Shown: positions 27,801 through 41,425 of the stretch, piece after piece
How the letters are laid out: the number at the start of each line of letters is the position of its first letter
Numbering within the stretch: position 1 is the stretch's first letter
Origin: Nematostella vectensis
Lineage: Eukaryota; Cnidaria; Anthozoa; Actiniaria; Edwardsiidae
Length of the DNA: 64,000 bases
Direction: 5' to 3'
Assembly (NCBI RefSeq): GCF_932526225.1
Contig: NC_064040.1
Coordinates: forward strand, 932,001 to 996,000
Notes under the pieces: generated by a model
The model's input: only the letters and a program-made list of their open reading frames with translations
The model's database searches: none
Told to the model about the DNA's origin: nothing
Position numbers and translations under genes: made by a program

Positions 27801-30260
27801 AGGTTACATTCGGGAATTTGTTTTACGAGTGTAACCTCCAAAAGGTTACAATCGATAATTTTTTTCCGAATGTAAATTCCAAAAAGTAACATTAGGAAAA
27901 ATAAAACAGTATACTCGGAACAAAAGGTATATCAATCTATCGAGCGCTATGCTCTATGTTAGAATCTACTTAATCAAGTTATCCAAGGAATCTAGTTAGT
28001 TCTTGTGTGCATAAAATATGTACAGGATCCTGAACAAAGCATGAGCACATCAAAGATGCTGAGAGTACATAAAAATGTCCCTATACCTTCTTTTTATGTC
28101 ATGACACACCAAGAACAGTATAATTAAGTATCGATATAAAAAAAAAATAAAGAAAAAAAAATAGGCTATCAGCGGGAATCGAACCCGGGTGGCTGCGTTA
28201 GTAGTCAAGTGCCCGCAACGAAAGACTAACGTGGCATTGCTGAAGGGAATTGTAATGAAAATTACTTTTAATACTATTAGTATCGTAAACTATCCCAAGC
28301 AAAGTCACCATCGGACTGGAGGTTACATTCGGGAAAAGCTTCAGGGTTACATTCGGGAATTTGTTTTACAAGTGTAACCTCCAAAAGGTTACAATCGATA
28401 TTTTTTTCCGAATGCAAATTCCAAAAAGTAACATTAGGAAAACTAAAACAGTATACTCGGAAAAAAAGGTATATCAATCTATCGAGCGCTATGCTCTATG
28501 TTAGAATCTACTTAATCAAGTTATCCAAGGAATCTAGTTAGTTCTTGTGTGCATAAAATATGTACAGGATCCTGAACAAAGCATGAGCACATCAAATATG
28601 CTGAGAGTACATAAAAATGTCCCTATACCTTCTTTTTATGTCATGACACACCAAGAACAGTATAATTAAGTATCGATATTTAAAAAAAAAAATAAAGAAA
28701 AAAAATAGGCTATCAGCGGGAATCGAACCCGGGTCGCTGCGTTAGTAGTCAAGTGCCCGCAACGAAAAACTAACGTGGCATTGCTGAAGGGAATTGTAAT
28801 GAAAATTACTTTTAATACTATTGGTATCGTAAACTATCCCAAGCAAAGTCACCATCGGACTGGAGGTTACATTCGGGAAAAGCTTGAGGGTTACATTCGG
28901 AAATTTGTTTTACGAGTGTAACCTCCAAAAGGTTACAATCGATAATTTTTTTTCCGAATTTAAATTCCAAAAAGTAACATTATTAAAAATAAAACAGTAT
29001 ACTCGGAAAAAAAGGTATATCAATCTATCGAGCGCTATGCTCTATGTTAGAATCTACTTAATCAAGTTATCCAAGGAATCTAGTTAGTTCTTGTGTGCAT
29101 AAAATATGTACAGGATCCTGAACAAAGCATGAGCACATCAAAGATGCTGAGAGTACATAAAAATGTCCTTATACCTTCTTTTTATGTCATGACACACCAA
29201 GAACAGTATAATTAAGTATCGATATTTAAAAAAAAAATAAAGAAAAAAAAATGGCTATCAGCGGGAATCGAACCCGGGTCGCTGCGTTAGTAGTCAAGTG
29301 CCCGCAACGGAAGACTAACGTGGCATTGCTGAAGGGAATTGTAATGAAAATTACTTTTAATACTATTGGTATCGTAAACTATCCCAAGCAAAGTCACCAT
29401 CGGACTGGAGGTTACATTCGGGAAAAGCTTCAGGTTACATTCGGGAATTTGTTTTACGAGTGTAACCTCCAAAAGGTTACAATCGATAATTTTTTTTCCG
29501 AATTTAAATTCCAAAAAGTAACATTATTAAAAATAAAACAGTATACTCGGAAAAAAAGGTATATCAATCTATCGAGCGCTATGCTCTATGTTAGAATCTA
29601 CTTAATCAAGTTATCCAAGGAATCTAGTTAGTTCTTGTGTGCATAAAATATGTACAGGATCCTGAACAAAGCATGAGCACATCAAAGATGCTGCGAGTAC
29701 ATAAAAATGTCCTTATACCTTCTTTTTATGTCATGACACACCAAGAACAGTATAATTAAGTATCGAAATTAAAAAAAAAATAAAGAAAAAAAATGGCTAT
29801 CAGCGGGAATCGAACCCGGGTCGCTGCGTTAGTAGTCAAGTGCCCGCAACGAAAGACTAACGTGGCATTGCTGAAGGGAATTGTAATGAAAATTACTTTT
29901 AATACTATTGGTATCGTAAACTATCCCAAGCAAAGTCACCATCGGACTGGAGGTTACATTCGGGAAAAGCTTCAGGTTACATTCGGGAATTTGTTTTACG
30001 AGTGTAACCTCCAAAAGGTTACAATCGATAATTTTTTTCCGAATGTAAATTCCAAAAAGTAACATTAGGAAAAATAAAACAGTATACTCGGAAAAAAAGG
30101 TATATCAATCTATCGAGCGCTATGCTCTATGTTAGAATCTACTTAATCAAAATATCCAAGGAATCTAGTTAGTTCTTGTGTGCATAAAATATGTACAGGA
30201 TCCTGAACAAAGCATGAGCACATCAAAGATGCTGAGAGTACATAAAAATGTCCCTATACC
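24830..30260. repeat. 5-unit higher-order repeat, two tandem copies (2.72 kb each)
   Basis: Blocks at 24917, 25459, 26002, 26548 and 27090 match those at 27634, 28176, 28719, 29265 and 29805 at offset 2715-2717. Shared marks include CGATATAAAA before the A tract, CTATTAGTATCG, CGATATTTTTTTCC with AACTAAAAC, CAAATATGCTGAG, AAGCTTGAGGG and GCAACGGAAG. Limits are approximate. The 16.75-18.4 kb units are also close relatives of the 26.5-28.2 kb units (offset about 9800). Confidence 0.85.
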
Positions 30261-30499
30261 TTCTTTTTATGTCATGACACACCAAGAACAGTATAATTAA
30301 GTATCGATATAAAAAAAAAAATAAAGAAACAAAAATAGGCTATCAGCGGGAATCGAACCCGGGTGGCTGCGTTAGTAGTCAAGTGCCCGCAACGAAAGAC
30401 TAACGTGGCATTGCTGAAGGGAATTGTAATGAAAATTACTTTTAATACTATTAGTATCGTAAACTATCCCAAGCAAAGTCACCATCGGACTGGAGGTTA

Positions 30500-33400
30500 C
30501 ATTCGGGAAAAGCTTCAGGGTTACATTCGGGAATTTGTTTTACGAGTGTAACCTCCAAAAGGTTACAATCAATAATTTTTTTCCGAATGTAAATTCCAAA
30601 AAGTAACATTAGGAAAAATAAAACAGTATACTCGGAAAAAAAGGTATATCAATCTATCGAGCGCTATGCTCTATGTTAGAATCTACTTAATCAAGTTATC
30701 CAAGGAATCTAGTTAGTTCTTGTGCGCATAAAATATGTACAGGATCCTGAACAAAGCATGAACACATCAAAGATGCTGAGAGTACATAAAAATGTCCCTA
30801 TACCTTCTTTTTATGTCATGACACACCAAGAACAGTATAATTAAGTATCGATATTTAAAAAAAAATTAAAGAAAAAAAAAAATAGGCTATCAGCGGGAAT
30901 CGAACCCGGGTAGCTGCGGTAGTAGTCAAGTGCCCGCAACGAAAGACTAACGTGGCATTGCTAAAGGGAATTGTAATGAAAATTACTTTTAATACTATTG
31001 GTATCGTAAACTATCCCAAGCAAAGTCACCATCCGCCTGGAGGTTACCTTCGGGAAAAGCTTCAGGGTTACATTCGGGAATTTGTTTTACGAGTGCAACC
31101 TCCAAAAGGTTACCATCGATAATTTTTTTCCGAATGTAAATTCCAAAAAGTATCATTAGGAAAAATAAAACAGTATACTCGGAAAAAAAGGTATATCAAT
31201 CTATCGAGCGCTATGCTCTATGTTAGAATCTACTTAATCAAGTTATCCAAGGAATCTAGTTAGTTCTTGTGCGCATAAAATATGTACAGGATCCTGAACA
31301 AAGCATGAACACATCAAAGATGCTGAGAGTACATAAAAATGTCCCTATACCTTCTTTGTATGTCATGACACACCAAGAACAGTATAATTAAGTATCGATA
31401 TTTAAAAAAAAATAATAAAGAAAAAAAAATAGGCTATCAGCGGGAATCGAACCCGTGTCGCTGCGGTAGTAGTCAAGTGCCCGCAACGAAAGACTAACGT
31501 GGCATTGCAGAAGGGAATTGTAATGAAAATTACTTTTAATACTATTGGTATCGTAAACTATCCCAAGCAAAGTCACCATCGGACTGGAGGTTACATTCGG
31601 GAAAAGCTTCAGGGTTACATTCGGGAATTTGTTTTACGAGTGCAACCTCCAAAAGGTTACCATCGATAACTTTTTTCCGAATGTAAATTCCAAAAAGTAA
31701 CATTAGGAAAAATAAAACAGTATACTCGGAAAAAAAGGTATATCAATCTATCGAGCGCTATGCTCTATGTTAGAATCTACTTAATCAAGTTATCCAAGGA
31801 ATCTAGTTAGTTCTTGTGTGCATAAAATATGTACAGGATCCTGAACAAAGCATGAGCACATCAAAGATTCTGAGAGTACATAAAAATGTCCCTATACCTT
31901 CTTTTTATGTCATGACACACCAAGAACAGTATAATTAAGTATCGATATTAAAAAAAAAAAATTAAAGAAAAAAAAAGGCTATCAGCGGGAATCGAACCCG
32001 GGTCGCTGCGTTAGTAGTCAAGTGCCCGCAACGAAAGACTAACGTGGCATTACTGAAGGGAATTGTAGTGAAAATTACTTTTAATACTGTTGGTATCGTA
32101 AACTATCCCAAGCAAAGTCACCATCGGACTGGAGGTTACATTCGGGAAAAGCTTCAGGGTTACATTCAGGAATTTGTTTTACGAGTGTAACCTCCAAAAG
32201 GTTACAATCGATAATTTTTTTTCCGAATGTAAATTCCAAAAAGTAACATTAGGAAAAATAAAACAGTATACTCGAAAAAAAAGGTATATCAATCTATCGA
32301 GCGCTATGCTCTATGTTAGAATCTACTTAATCAAGTTATCCAAGGAATCTAGTTAGTTCTTGTGTGCATAAAATATGTACAGGATCCTGAACAGAGCATG
32401 AGCACACCAAAGATGCTGAGAGTACATAAAAATGTCCCTATACCTTCTTTTTATGTCATGACACACCAAGAACAGTATAATTAAGTATCGATATTAAAAA
32501 AAAAAATAAAGAAAAAAAAAAAAATAGGCTCTTAGCGGGAATCGAACCCGGGTCGCTGCGTTAGTAGTCAAGTGCCCGCAACGAAAGACTAACGTGGCAT
32601 TACTGAGGGGAATTGTAATTAAAATTACTTTTAATACTATTGGTATCGTAAACTATCCCAAGCAAAGTCACCATCGGACTGGAGGTTACATTCGGGAAAA
32701 GCTTCAGGGTTACATTCGGGAATTTGTTTTACGAGTGTAACCTCCAAAAGGTTACAATCGATAATTTTTTTTCCGAATGTAAATTCCAAAAAGTAACATT
32801 AGGAAAAATAAAACAGTATACTCGAAAAAAAGGTATATCAATCTATCGAGCGCTATGCTCTATGTTAGAATCTACTTAATCAAGTTATCCAAGGAATCTA
32901 GTTAGTTCTTGTGTGCATAAAATATGTACAGGATCCTGAACAAAGCATGAGCACATCAAAGATTCTGAGAGTACATAAAAATGTCCCTATACCTTCTTTT
33001 TATGTCATGACACACCAAGAACAGTATAATTAAGTATCGATATTTAAAAAAAAAAAGAAAGAAAAAAAAATAGGCTATCAGCGGGAATCGAACCCGGGTA
33101 GCTGCGTTATTAGTCAAGTGCCCGCAACGAAAGACTAACGTGGCATTACTGAAGGGAATTGTAATTAAAATTACTTTTAATACTATTGGTATCGTAAACT
33201 ATCCCAAGCAAAGTCACCATCGGACTGGAGGTTACATTCGGGAAAAGCTTCAGGGTTACATTCGGGAATTTGTTTTACGAGTGTAACCTCCAAAAGGTTA
33301 CAATCGATAATTTTTTTTCCGAATGTAAATTCCAAAAAGTAACATTAGGAAAAATAAAACAGTATACTCGAAAAAAAGGTATATCAATCTATCGAGCGCT

Positions 33401-36400
33401 ATGCTCTATGTGAGATTCTACTTAATCAAGTTAACCAAGGAATCTAGTTAGTTCTTGTGTGCATAAAATATGTACAGGATCCTGAACAAAGCAAGAGCAC
33501 ATCAAAGATGCTGAGAGTACATAAAAATGTCCCTATACCTTCTTTTTATGTCATGACACAACAAGAACAGTATAATTAAGTATCGATATTTAAAAAAAAA
33601 TAAAGAAAAAAATAGGCTATCAGCGGGAATCGAACCCGGGTCGCTGCGTTAGTAGTCAAGTGCCCGCAACGAAAGACTAACGTGGCATTGCTGAAGGGAA
33701 TTGTACTGAAAAATATATTTAATACTATTGGTATCGTAAACTATCCCAAGCAAAGTCACCATCGGACTGGAGGTTACATTCGGGAAAAGCTTCAGGGTTA
33801 CATTCGGGAATTTAATTTACGAGTGTAACCTCCAAAAGGTTACCATCGATAATTTTTTTTCCGAATGTAAATTCCAAAAAGTAACATTAGGAAAAATAAA
33901 ACAGTATACTCGGAAGAAAAGGTATATCAATCTATCGAGCGCTATGCTCTATGTTAGAATCTACTTAATCAAGTTATCCAAGGAATCTAGTTAGTTCTTG
34001 TGTGCATAAAATATGTACAGGATCCTGAACAAAGCATGAGCACATCAAAGATTCTGAGAATTCATAAAAATGTCCCTATACATTCTTTTTATGTCATAAC
34101 ACACCAAGAACAGTATAATTAAGTATCGATATTTAAAAAAAAATAAAGAAAAAAAAAATAGGCTATCAGCGGGAATCGAACCCGGGTCGCTGCGTTAGTA
34201 GTTAAGTGCCAGAAACGAAAGACTAACGTGGCATTGTTGACGGTAATTATAATGAAAATTACTTTTAATACTATTGGTATCGTAAACTATCCCAAGCAAA
34301 GTCACCATCGGACTGGAGGTTACATTCGTGAAAAGCTTCAGGGTTACATTCGGGAATTTGTTTTACGAGTGTAACCTCCAAAAGGTTACAATCGATAATT
34401 TTTTTTCCGAATGTAAATTCCAAAAAGTAACATTAGGAAAAATAAAACAGTATACTCGGAAAAAAAGGTATTTCAATCTATCGAGCGCTATGCTCTATGT
34501 TAGAATCTACTTAATCAAGTTAACCAAGGAATCTAGTTAGTTCTTGTGTGCATAAAATATGTACAGGATCCTGAACAAAGCATGAGCACATCAAAGATGC
34601 TGAGAGTACATAAAAATGTCCCTATACCTTCTTTTAATGTCATGACACACCAAGAACAGTATAATTAAGTATCGATATTTAAAAAAAAAAAAAAAGAAAA
34701 AAAAAGGCTATCAGCGGGAATCGAACCCGGGTCGCTGCGTTAGTAGTTAAGTGCCCGCAACGAAAGACTAACGTGGCATTGTTGAAGGAAATTATAATGA
34801 AAATTACTTTTAATACTACTGGTATCGTAAACTATCTCAAGCAAAGTCACCATCGGACTGGAGGTTACATTCGGGAAAAGCTTCAGGGTTACATTCGGGA
34901 ATTCGTTTTACGAGTGTAACCTCCAAAAGGTTACAATCGATAATTTTTTTTCCGAATGTAAATTCCAAAAAGTAACATTAGGAAAATAAAACAGTATACT
35001 CGGAAAAAAAAGGTATATCAATCTATCGAGCGCTATGCTCTATGTTAGAATCTACTTAATCAAGTTATCCAAGGAATCTAGTTAGTTCTTGTTTGCATAA
35101 AATATGTACAGGATCCTGAACAAAGCATGAGCACATCAAAGATGCTGAGAGTACATAAAAATGTCCCTATACCTTCTTTTTATGTCATGACACACCAAGA
35201 ACAGTATAATTAAGTATCGATATTTAAAAAAAAAAATAAAGAAAAAAAAATAGGCTATCAGCGGGAATCGAACCCGGGTCGCTGCGTTAGTAGTCAAGTG
35301 CCCGCAACGAAAGAATAACGTGGCATTACTGAAGGGAATTGTAATGAAAATTACTTTTAATACTATTGGTATCGTAAACTATCCCAAGCAATGTCACCAT
35401 CGGACTGTAGGTTACATTCGGGAAAATCTTCAGGGTTACATTCGGGAATTTTTTTTACGAGTGTAACCTCCAAAAGGTTACAATCGATAATTTTTTTTCC
35501 GAATGTAAATTCCAAAAAGTAACATTAGGAAAATAAAACAGTATACTCGGAAAAAAAGGTATATCAATCTATCGAGCGCTATGCTCTATGTTAGAATCTA
35601 CTTAATCAAGTTATCCAAGGAATCTAGTTAGTTCTTGTGTGCATAAAATATGTACAGGATCCTGAACAAAGCATGAGCACATCAAAGATGCTGAGAGTAC
35701 ATAAAAATGTCCCTATACCTTCTTTTTATGTCATGACACACCAAGAACAGTATAATTAAGTATCGATATTTAAAAAAAAAATAAAGAAAAAAAAATAGGC
35801 TATCAGCGGGAATGCAACCCGGGTCGCTGCGTTAGTAGTCAAGTGTCCGCAACGAAAGAATAACGTGGCATTGCTGAAGGGAATTGTAATGAAAATTACT
35901 TTTAATACTATTGGTATCGTAAACTATCCCAAGCAAAGTCACCATCGGACTGGAGGTTACATTCGTGAAAAGCTTCAGGGTTACATTCGGGAATTTGTTT
36001 TACGAGTGTAACCTCCAAAAGGTTACCATCGATAATTTTTTTTCCGAATGTAAATTCCAAAAAGTAACATTAGGAAAAATAAAACAGTATACTCGGAAAA
36101 AAAGGTATTTCAATCTATCGAGCGCTATGCTCTATGTTAGAATCTACTTAATCAAGTTAACCAAGGAATCTAGTTAGTTCTTGTGTGCATAAAATATGTA
36201 CAGGATCCTGAACAAAGCATGAGCACATCAAAGATGCTGAGAGTACATAAAAATGTCCCTATACCTTCTTTTAATGTCATGACACACCAAGAACAGTATA
36301 ATTAAGTATCGATATTTAAAAAAAAAAAAAAGAAAAAAAAAGGCTATCAGCGGGAATCGAACCCGGGTCGCTGCGTTAGTAGTTAAGTGCCCGCAACGAA

Positions 36401-39100
36401 AGACTAACGTGGCATTGTTGAAGGAAATTATAATGAAAATTACTTTTAATACTACTGGTATCGTAAACTATCTCAAGCAAAGTCACCATCGGACTGGAGG
36501 TTACATTCGGGAAAAGCTTCAGGGTTACATTCGGGAATTTGTTTTACGAGTGTAACCTCCAAAAGGTTACAATCGATAATTTTTTTTCCGAATGTAAATT
36601 CCAAAAAGTAGCATTAGGAAAATAAAACAGTATACTCGGAAAAAAAGGTATATCAATCTATCGAGCGCTATGCTCTATGTTAGAATCTACTTAATCAAGT
36701 TATCCAAGGAATCTAGTTAGTTCTTGTGTGCATAAAATATGTACAGGATCCTGAACAAAGCATGAGCACATCAAAGATTCTGAGAGTACATAAAAATGTC
36801 CCTATACCTTCTTTTTATGTCATGACACACCAAGAACAGTATAATAATGTATCGATATTTAAAAAAAAAATAAAGAAAAAAGGCTATCAGCGGGAATCGA
36901 ACCCGGGTGGCTGCGTTAGTAGTCAAGTGCCCGCAACGAAAGACTAACGTGGCATTACTGAAGGGAATTGTAATGAAAATTACTTTTAATACTGTTGGTA
37001 TCGTAAACTATCCCAAGCAAAGTCACCATCGGACTGGAGGTTACATTCGGGAAAAGCTTCAGGGTTACATTCGGGAATTCGTTTTACGAGTGTAACCTCC
37101 AAAAGGTTACAATCGATAATTTTTTTTCCGAATGTAAATTCCAAAAAGTAACATTAGGAAAATAAAACAGTATACTCGGAAAAAAAGGTATATCAATCTA
37201 TCGAGCGCTATGCTCTATGTTAGAATCTACTTAATCAAGTTATCCAAGGAATCTAGTTAGTTCTTGTGTGCATAAAATATGTACAGGATCCTAAACAAAG
37301 CATGAGCACATCAAAGATGCTGAGAGTACATAAAAATGTCCCTATACCTTCTTTTTATGTCATGACACACCAAGAACAGTATAATTAAGTATCGATATTT
37401 AAAAAAAATAAAGAAAAAAAAATAGGCTATCAGCGGGAATCGAACCCGGGTCGCTGCGTTAGTAGTCAAGTGCCCGCAACAAAAGACTAACGTGGCATTG
37501 CTGAAGGGAATTGTAATGAAAATTACTTTTAATACTATTGGTATCGTAAACTATCCCAAGCAAAGTCACCATCGGTTTGGAGGTTACATTCGGGAAAAGC
37601 TTCAGGGTTACATTCGGGAATTTGTTTTACGAGTGTAACCTCCAAAAGGTTACAATCAATAATTTTTTTCCGAATGTAAATTCCAAAAAGTAACATTAGG
37701 AAAAATAAAACAGTATACTCGGAAAAAAAGGTATATCAATCTATCGAGCGCTATGCTCTATGTTAGAATCTACTTAATCAAGTTATCCAAGGAATCTAGT
37801 TAGTTCTTGTGCGCATAAAATATGTACAGGATCCTGAACAAAGCATGAACACATCAAAGATGCTGAGAGTACATAAAAATGTCCCTATACCTTCTTTTTA
37901 TGTCATGACACACCAAGAACAGTATAATTAAGTATCGATATTTAAAAAAAAAATAAAGAAAAAAAATAGGCTATCAGAGGGAATCGAACCGGGGTCGCTG
38001 CGGTAGTAGTCAAGTGCCCGCAACGAAAGACTAACGTGGCATTGCTGAAGGGAATTGTAATGAAAATTACTTTTAATACTATTGGTATCGTTAACTATCC
38101 CAAGCAAAGTCACCATCGGACTGGAGGTTACCTTCAGGAAAAGCTTCAGGGTTACATTCGGGAATTTGTTTTACGAGTGCAACCTCCAAAAGGTTACCAT
38201 CGATAATTTTTTTCCGAATGTAAATTCCAAAAAGTAACATTAGGAAAAATAAAACAGTATACTCGGAAAAAAAGGTATATCAATCTATCGAGCGCTATGC
38301 TCTATGTTAGAATCTACTTAATCAAGTTATCCAAGGAATCTAGTTAGTTTTTGTGTGCATAAAATATGTACAGGATCGTGAACAAAGCATGAGCACATCA
38401 AAGATTCTGAGAGTACATAAAAATGTCCCTATACCTTCTTTTTATGTCATGACACACCAAGAACAATATAATTAAGTATCGATATTTAAAAAAAAAAAAA
38501 GAAAGAAAAAAAAGAAAGGCTATCAGAGGGAATCGAACCCGGGTCGCTGCGTTAGTAGTCAAGTGCCCGCAACGAAAGACTAACGTGGCATTACTGAAGG
38601 GAATTGTAATGAAAATTACTTTTAATACTGTTGGTATCGTAAACTATCCCAAGCAAAGTCACCATCGGACTGGAGGTTACATTCGGGAAAAGCTTCAGGG
38701 TTACATTCGGGAATTTGTTTTACGAGTGTAACCTCCAAAAGGTTACAATCGATAATTTTTTTTTCCGAATGTAAATTCCAAAAAGTAACATTAGGAAAAA
38801 TAAAACAGTATACTCGAAAAAAAAGGTGTATCAATCTATCGAGCGCTATGCTCTATGTTAGAATCTACTTAATCAAGTTATCCAAGGAATCTAGTTAGTT
38901 CTTGTGTGCATAAAATATGTACAGGATCCTGAACAAAGCATGAGCACATCAAAGATGCTGAGAGTACATAAAAATGTCCCTATACCTTCTTTTTATGTCA
39001 TGACACACCAAGAACAGTATAATTAAGTATCGATATTTAAAAATAAAATAAAGAAAAAAAAAAGGCTATCAGCGGGAATCGAACCCGGGTCGCTGCGTTA
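30500..39100. repeat. Long-range segmental copy of the 3.8-15.2 kb satellite block
   Basis: Units at 30897-32539 match 6921-8567 (or 4182-5827). Those at 33085-34717 match 9667-11305 (shared GAATTTAATTTACG, GTGCCAGAAACG, GTTGACGG). 35265 matches 12389 (shared GACTGTAGG and AAAATCTTC), 36893 matches 11845 (ATAATAATGTATCG), 37437 matches 13477 (CAACAAAAGAC), and 37980-39077 match 14022-15117. Unit order is conserved but some units were lost or inserted, so offsets drift between about 23.4 and 26.7 kb. Confidence 0.8.
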
Positions 39101-40147
39101 GTAGTTAAGTAAGTGCCCGCAACGAAAGACTAACGTGGCATTGCTGAAGGGAATTTTAATGAAAATTACTTTTAATACTATTGGTATCGTAAACTATCCC
39201 AAGCAAAGTCACCATCGGACTGGAGGTTACATTCGGGAAAAGCTTCAGGTTACATTCGGGAATTTGTTTTACGAGTGTAACCTCCAAAAGGTTACAATCG
39301 ATAAATTTTTTTCCGAATTTAAATTTCAAAAAGTAACATTATTAAAAATAAAACAGTATACTCGGAAAAAAAGGTATATCAATCTATCGAGCGCTATGCT
39401 CTATGTTAGAATCTACTTAATCAAGTTATCCAAGGAATCTAGTTAGTTCTTGTGTGCATAAAATATGTACAGGATCCTGAACAAAGCATGAGCACATCAA
39501 AGATGCTGAGAGTACATAAAAATGTCCCTATACCTTCTTTTTATGTCATGACACACCAAGAACAGTATAATTAAGTATCGATATAAAAAAAAAATAAAGA
39601 AAAAAAAATAGGCTATCAGCGGGAATCGAACCCGGGTCGCTGCGTTAGTAGTCAAGTGCCCGCAACGAAAGACTAACGTGGCATTGCTGAAGGGAATTGT
39701 AATGAAAATTACTTTTAATACTATTGGTATCGTAAACTATCCCAAGCAAAGTCACCATCGGACTGGAGGTTACATTCGGGAAAAGCTTCAGGGTTACATT
39801 CGGAAATTTGTTTTACGAGTGTAACCTCCAAAAGGTTACAATCGATAAATTCTTTTCCGAATTTAAATTCCAAAAAGGAACATTATTAAAAAAAAAACAG
39901 TATACTCGGAAAAAAAGGTAGATCAATCTATCGAGCGCTATGCTCTATGTTAGAATCTACTTAATCAAGTTATCCAAGGAATCTAGTTAGTTCTTGTGTG
40001 CATAAAATATGTACAGGATCCTGAACAAAGCATGAGCACATCAAAGATGCTGCGAGTACATAAAAATGTCCCTATACCTTCTTTTTATGTCATGACACAC
40101 CAAGAACAGTATAATTAAGTATCGATATTTAAAAAAAAAATAAAGAA

Positions 40148-40230
40148 AAAAAAATAGGCTATCAGCGGGAAACGAACCCGGGTCGCTACGTTAGTAGTCA
40201 AGTGCCCGCAACGAAAGACTAACGTGGCAT
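40148..40230 (-). pseudogene. tRNA-like segment with A-to-T change in B box
   Basis: The + strand reads GGGAAACGAACCC near 40170, so the minus-strand B box becomes GGTTCGTTTCC, losing the near-invariant A58. The same variant is seen near 48061, 54850 and 55395, all in LINE-associated higher-order repeat copies, so it marks their common descent. Limits of the segment are approximate. Confidence 0.65.
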
Positions 40231-41425
40231 TGCTGAAGGGAATTGTAATGAAAATTACTTTTAATACTATTGGTATCGTAAACTATCCCAAGCAAAGTCA
40301 CCATCGGACTGGAGGTTACATTCGGGAATAGCTTCAGGTTACATTCGGGAATTTGTTTTACGAGTGTAACCTCCAAAAGGTTACAATCGATAATTTTTTT
40401 TCCGAATGTAAATTCCAAAAAGTAACATTAGGAAAAATAAAACAGTATACTCGGAAAAAAGGTATATCAATCTATCGAGCGCTATGCTCTATGTTAGAAT
40501 CTACTTAATCAAGTTATCCAAGGAATCTAGTTAGTTCTTGTGTGCATAAAATATGTACAGGATCCTGAACAAAGCATGAGCACATCAAAGATGCTGAGAG
40601 TACATAAAAATGTCCCTATACCTTCTTTTTATGTCATGACACACCAAGAACAGTATAATTAAGTATCGATATAAAAAAAAATAAATAAAGAAAAAAAAAT
40701 AGGCTATCAGCGGGAATCGAACCCGGGTCGCTGCGTTAGTAGTCAAGTGCCCGCAACGAAAGACTAACGTGGCATTGCTGAAGGGAATTGTAATGAAAAT
40801 TACTTTTAATACTATTGGTATCGTAAACTATCCCAAGCAAAGTCACCATCGGATTGGAGGTTACATTCGGGAAAAGCTTCAGGGTTACATTCGGGAATTT
40901 GTTTTACGAGTGTAACCTCCAAAAGGTTACAATCGATATTTTTTTTTCCGAATGCAAATTCCAAAAAGTAACACTAGGAAAACTAAAACAGTATACTCGG
41001 AAAAAAAGGTATATCAATCTATCGAGCGCTATGCTCTATGTTAGAATCTACTTAATCAAGTTATCCAAGGAATCTAGTTAGTTCTTGTGTGCATAAAATA
41101 TGTACAGGATCCTGAACAAAGCATGAGCATATCAAAGATGCTGAGAGTACATAAAAATGTCCCTATACCTTCTTTTTATGTCATTACACACCAAGAACAG
41201 TATAATTTAGTATCGATATTTAAAAAAAAATAAGAAAAAAAATGGCTATCAGCGGGAATCGAACCCGGGTCGCTGCGTTAGTAGTCAAGTGCCCGCATAG
41301 AAAGACTAACGTGGCATTGCTGAAGGGAATTGTAATGAAAATTACTTTTAATACTATTGGTATCGTAAACTATCCCAAGCAAAGTCACCATCGGACTGGA
41401 GGTTACATTCGGGAATTGTAATTCG

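Larger units (their letters stand above)
1..41423. repeat. ~545-bp satellite array, segment 1 (76 units)
   Basis: Head-to-tail units of about 540-550 bp, counted by the recurring GGAATCGAACC block (first near 370, 917, 1461, 2008, 2551 and 3092, last near 41255). The array is already in progress at base 1, so its left edge lies outside. Each unit carries a motif cluster, AT-rich spacer, A tract, minus-strand tRNA-like segment and spacer in the same order. By eye the units differ by a few percent, mainly single substitutions, length changes in the A and T tracts, and a G gained or lost in the stretch after the HindIII site. No inverted unit was seen. Single BamHI (GGATCC) and HindIII (AAGCTT) sites recur in most units. 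No protein gene is supported in this stretch. Confidence 0.97.
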
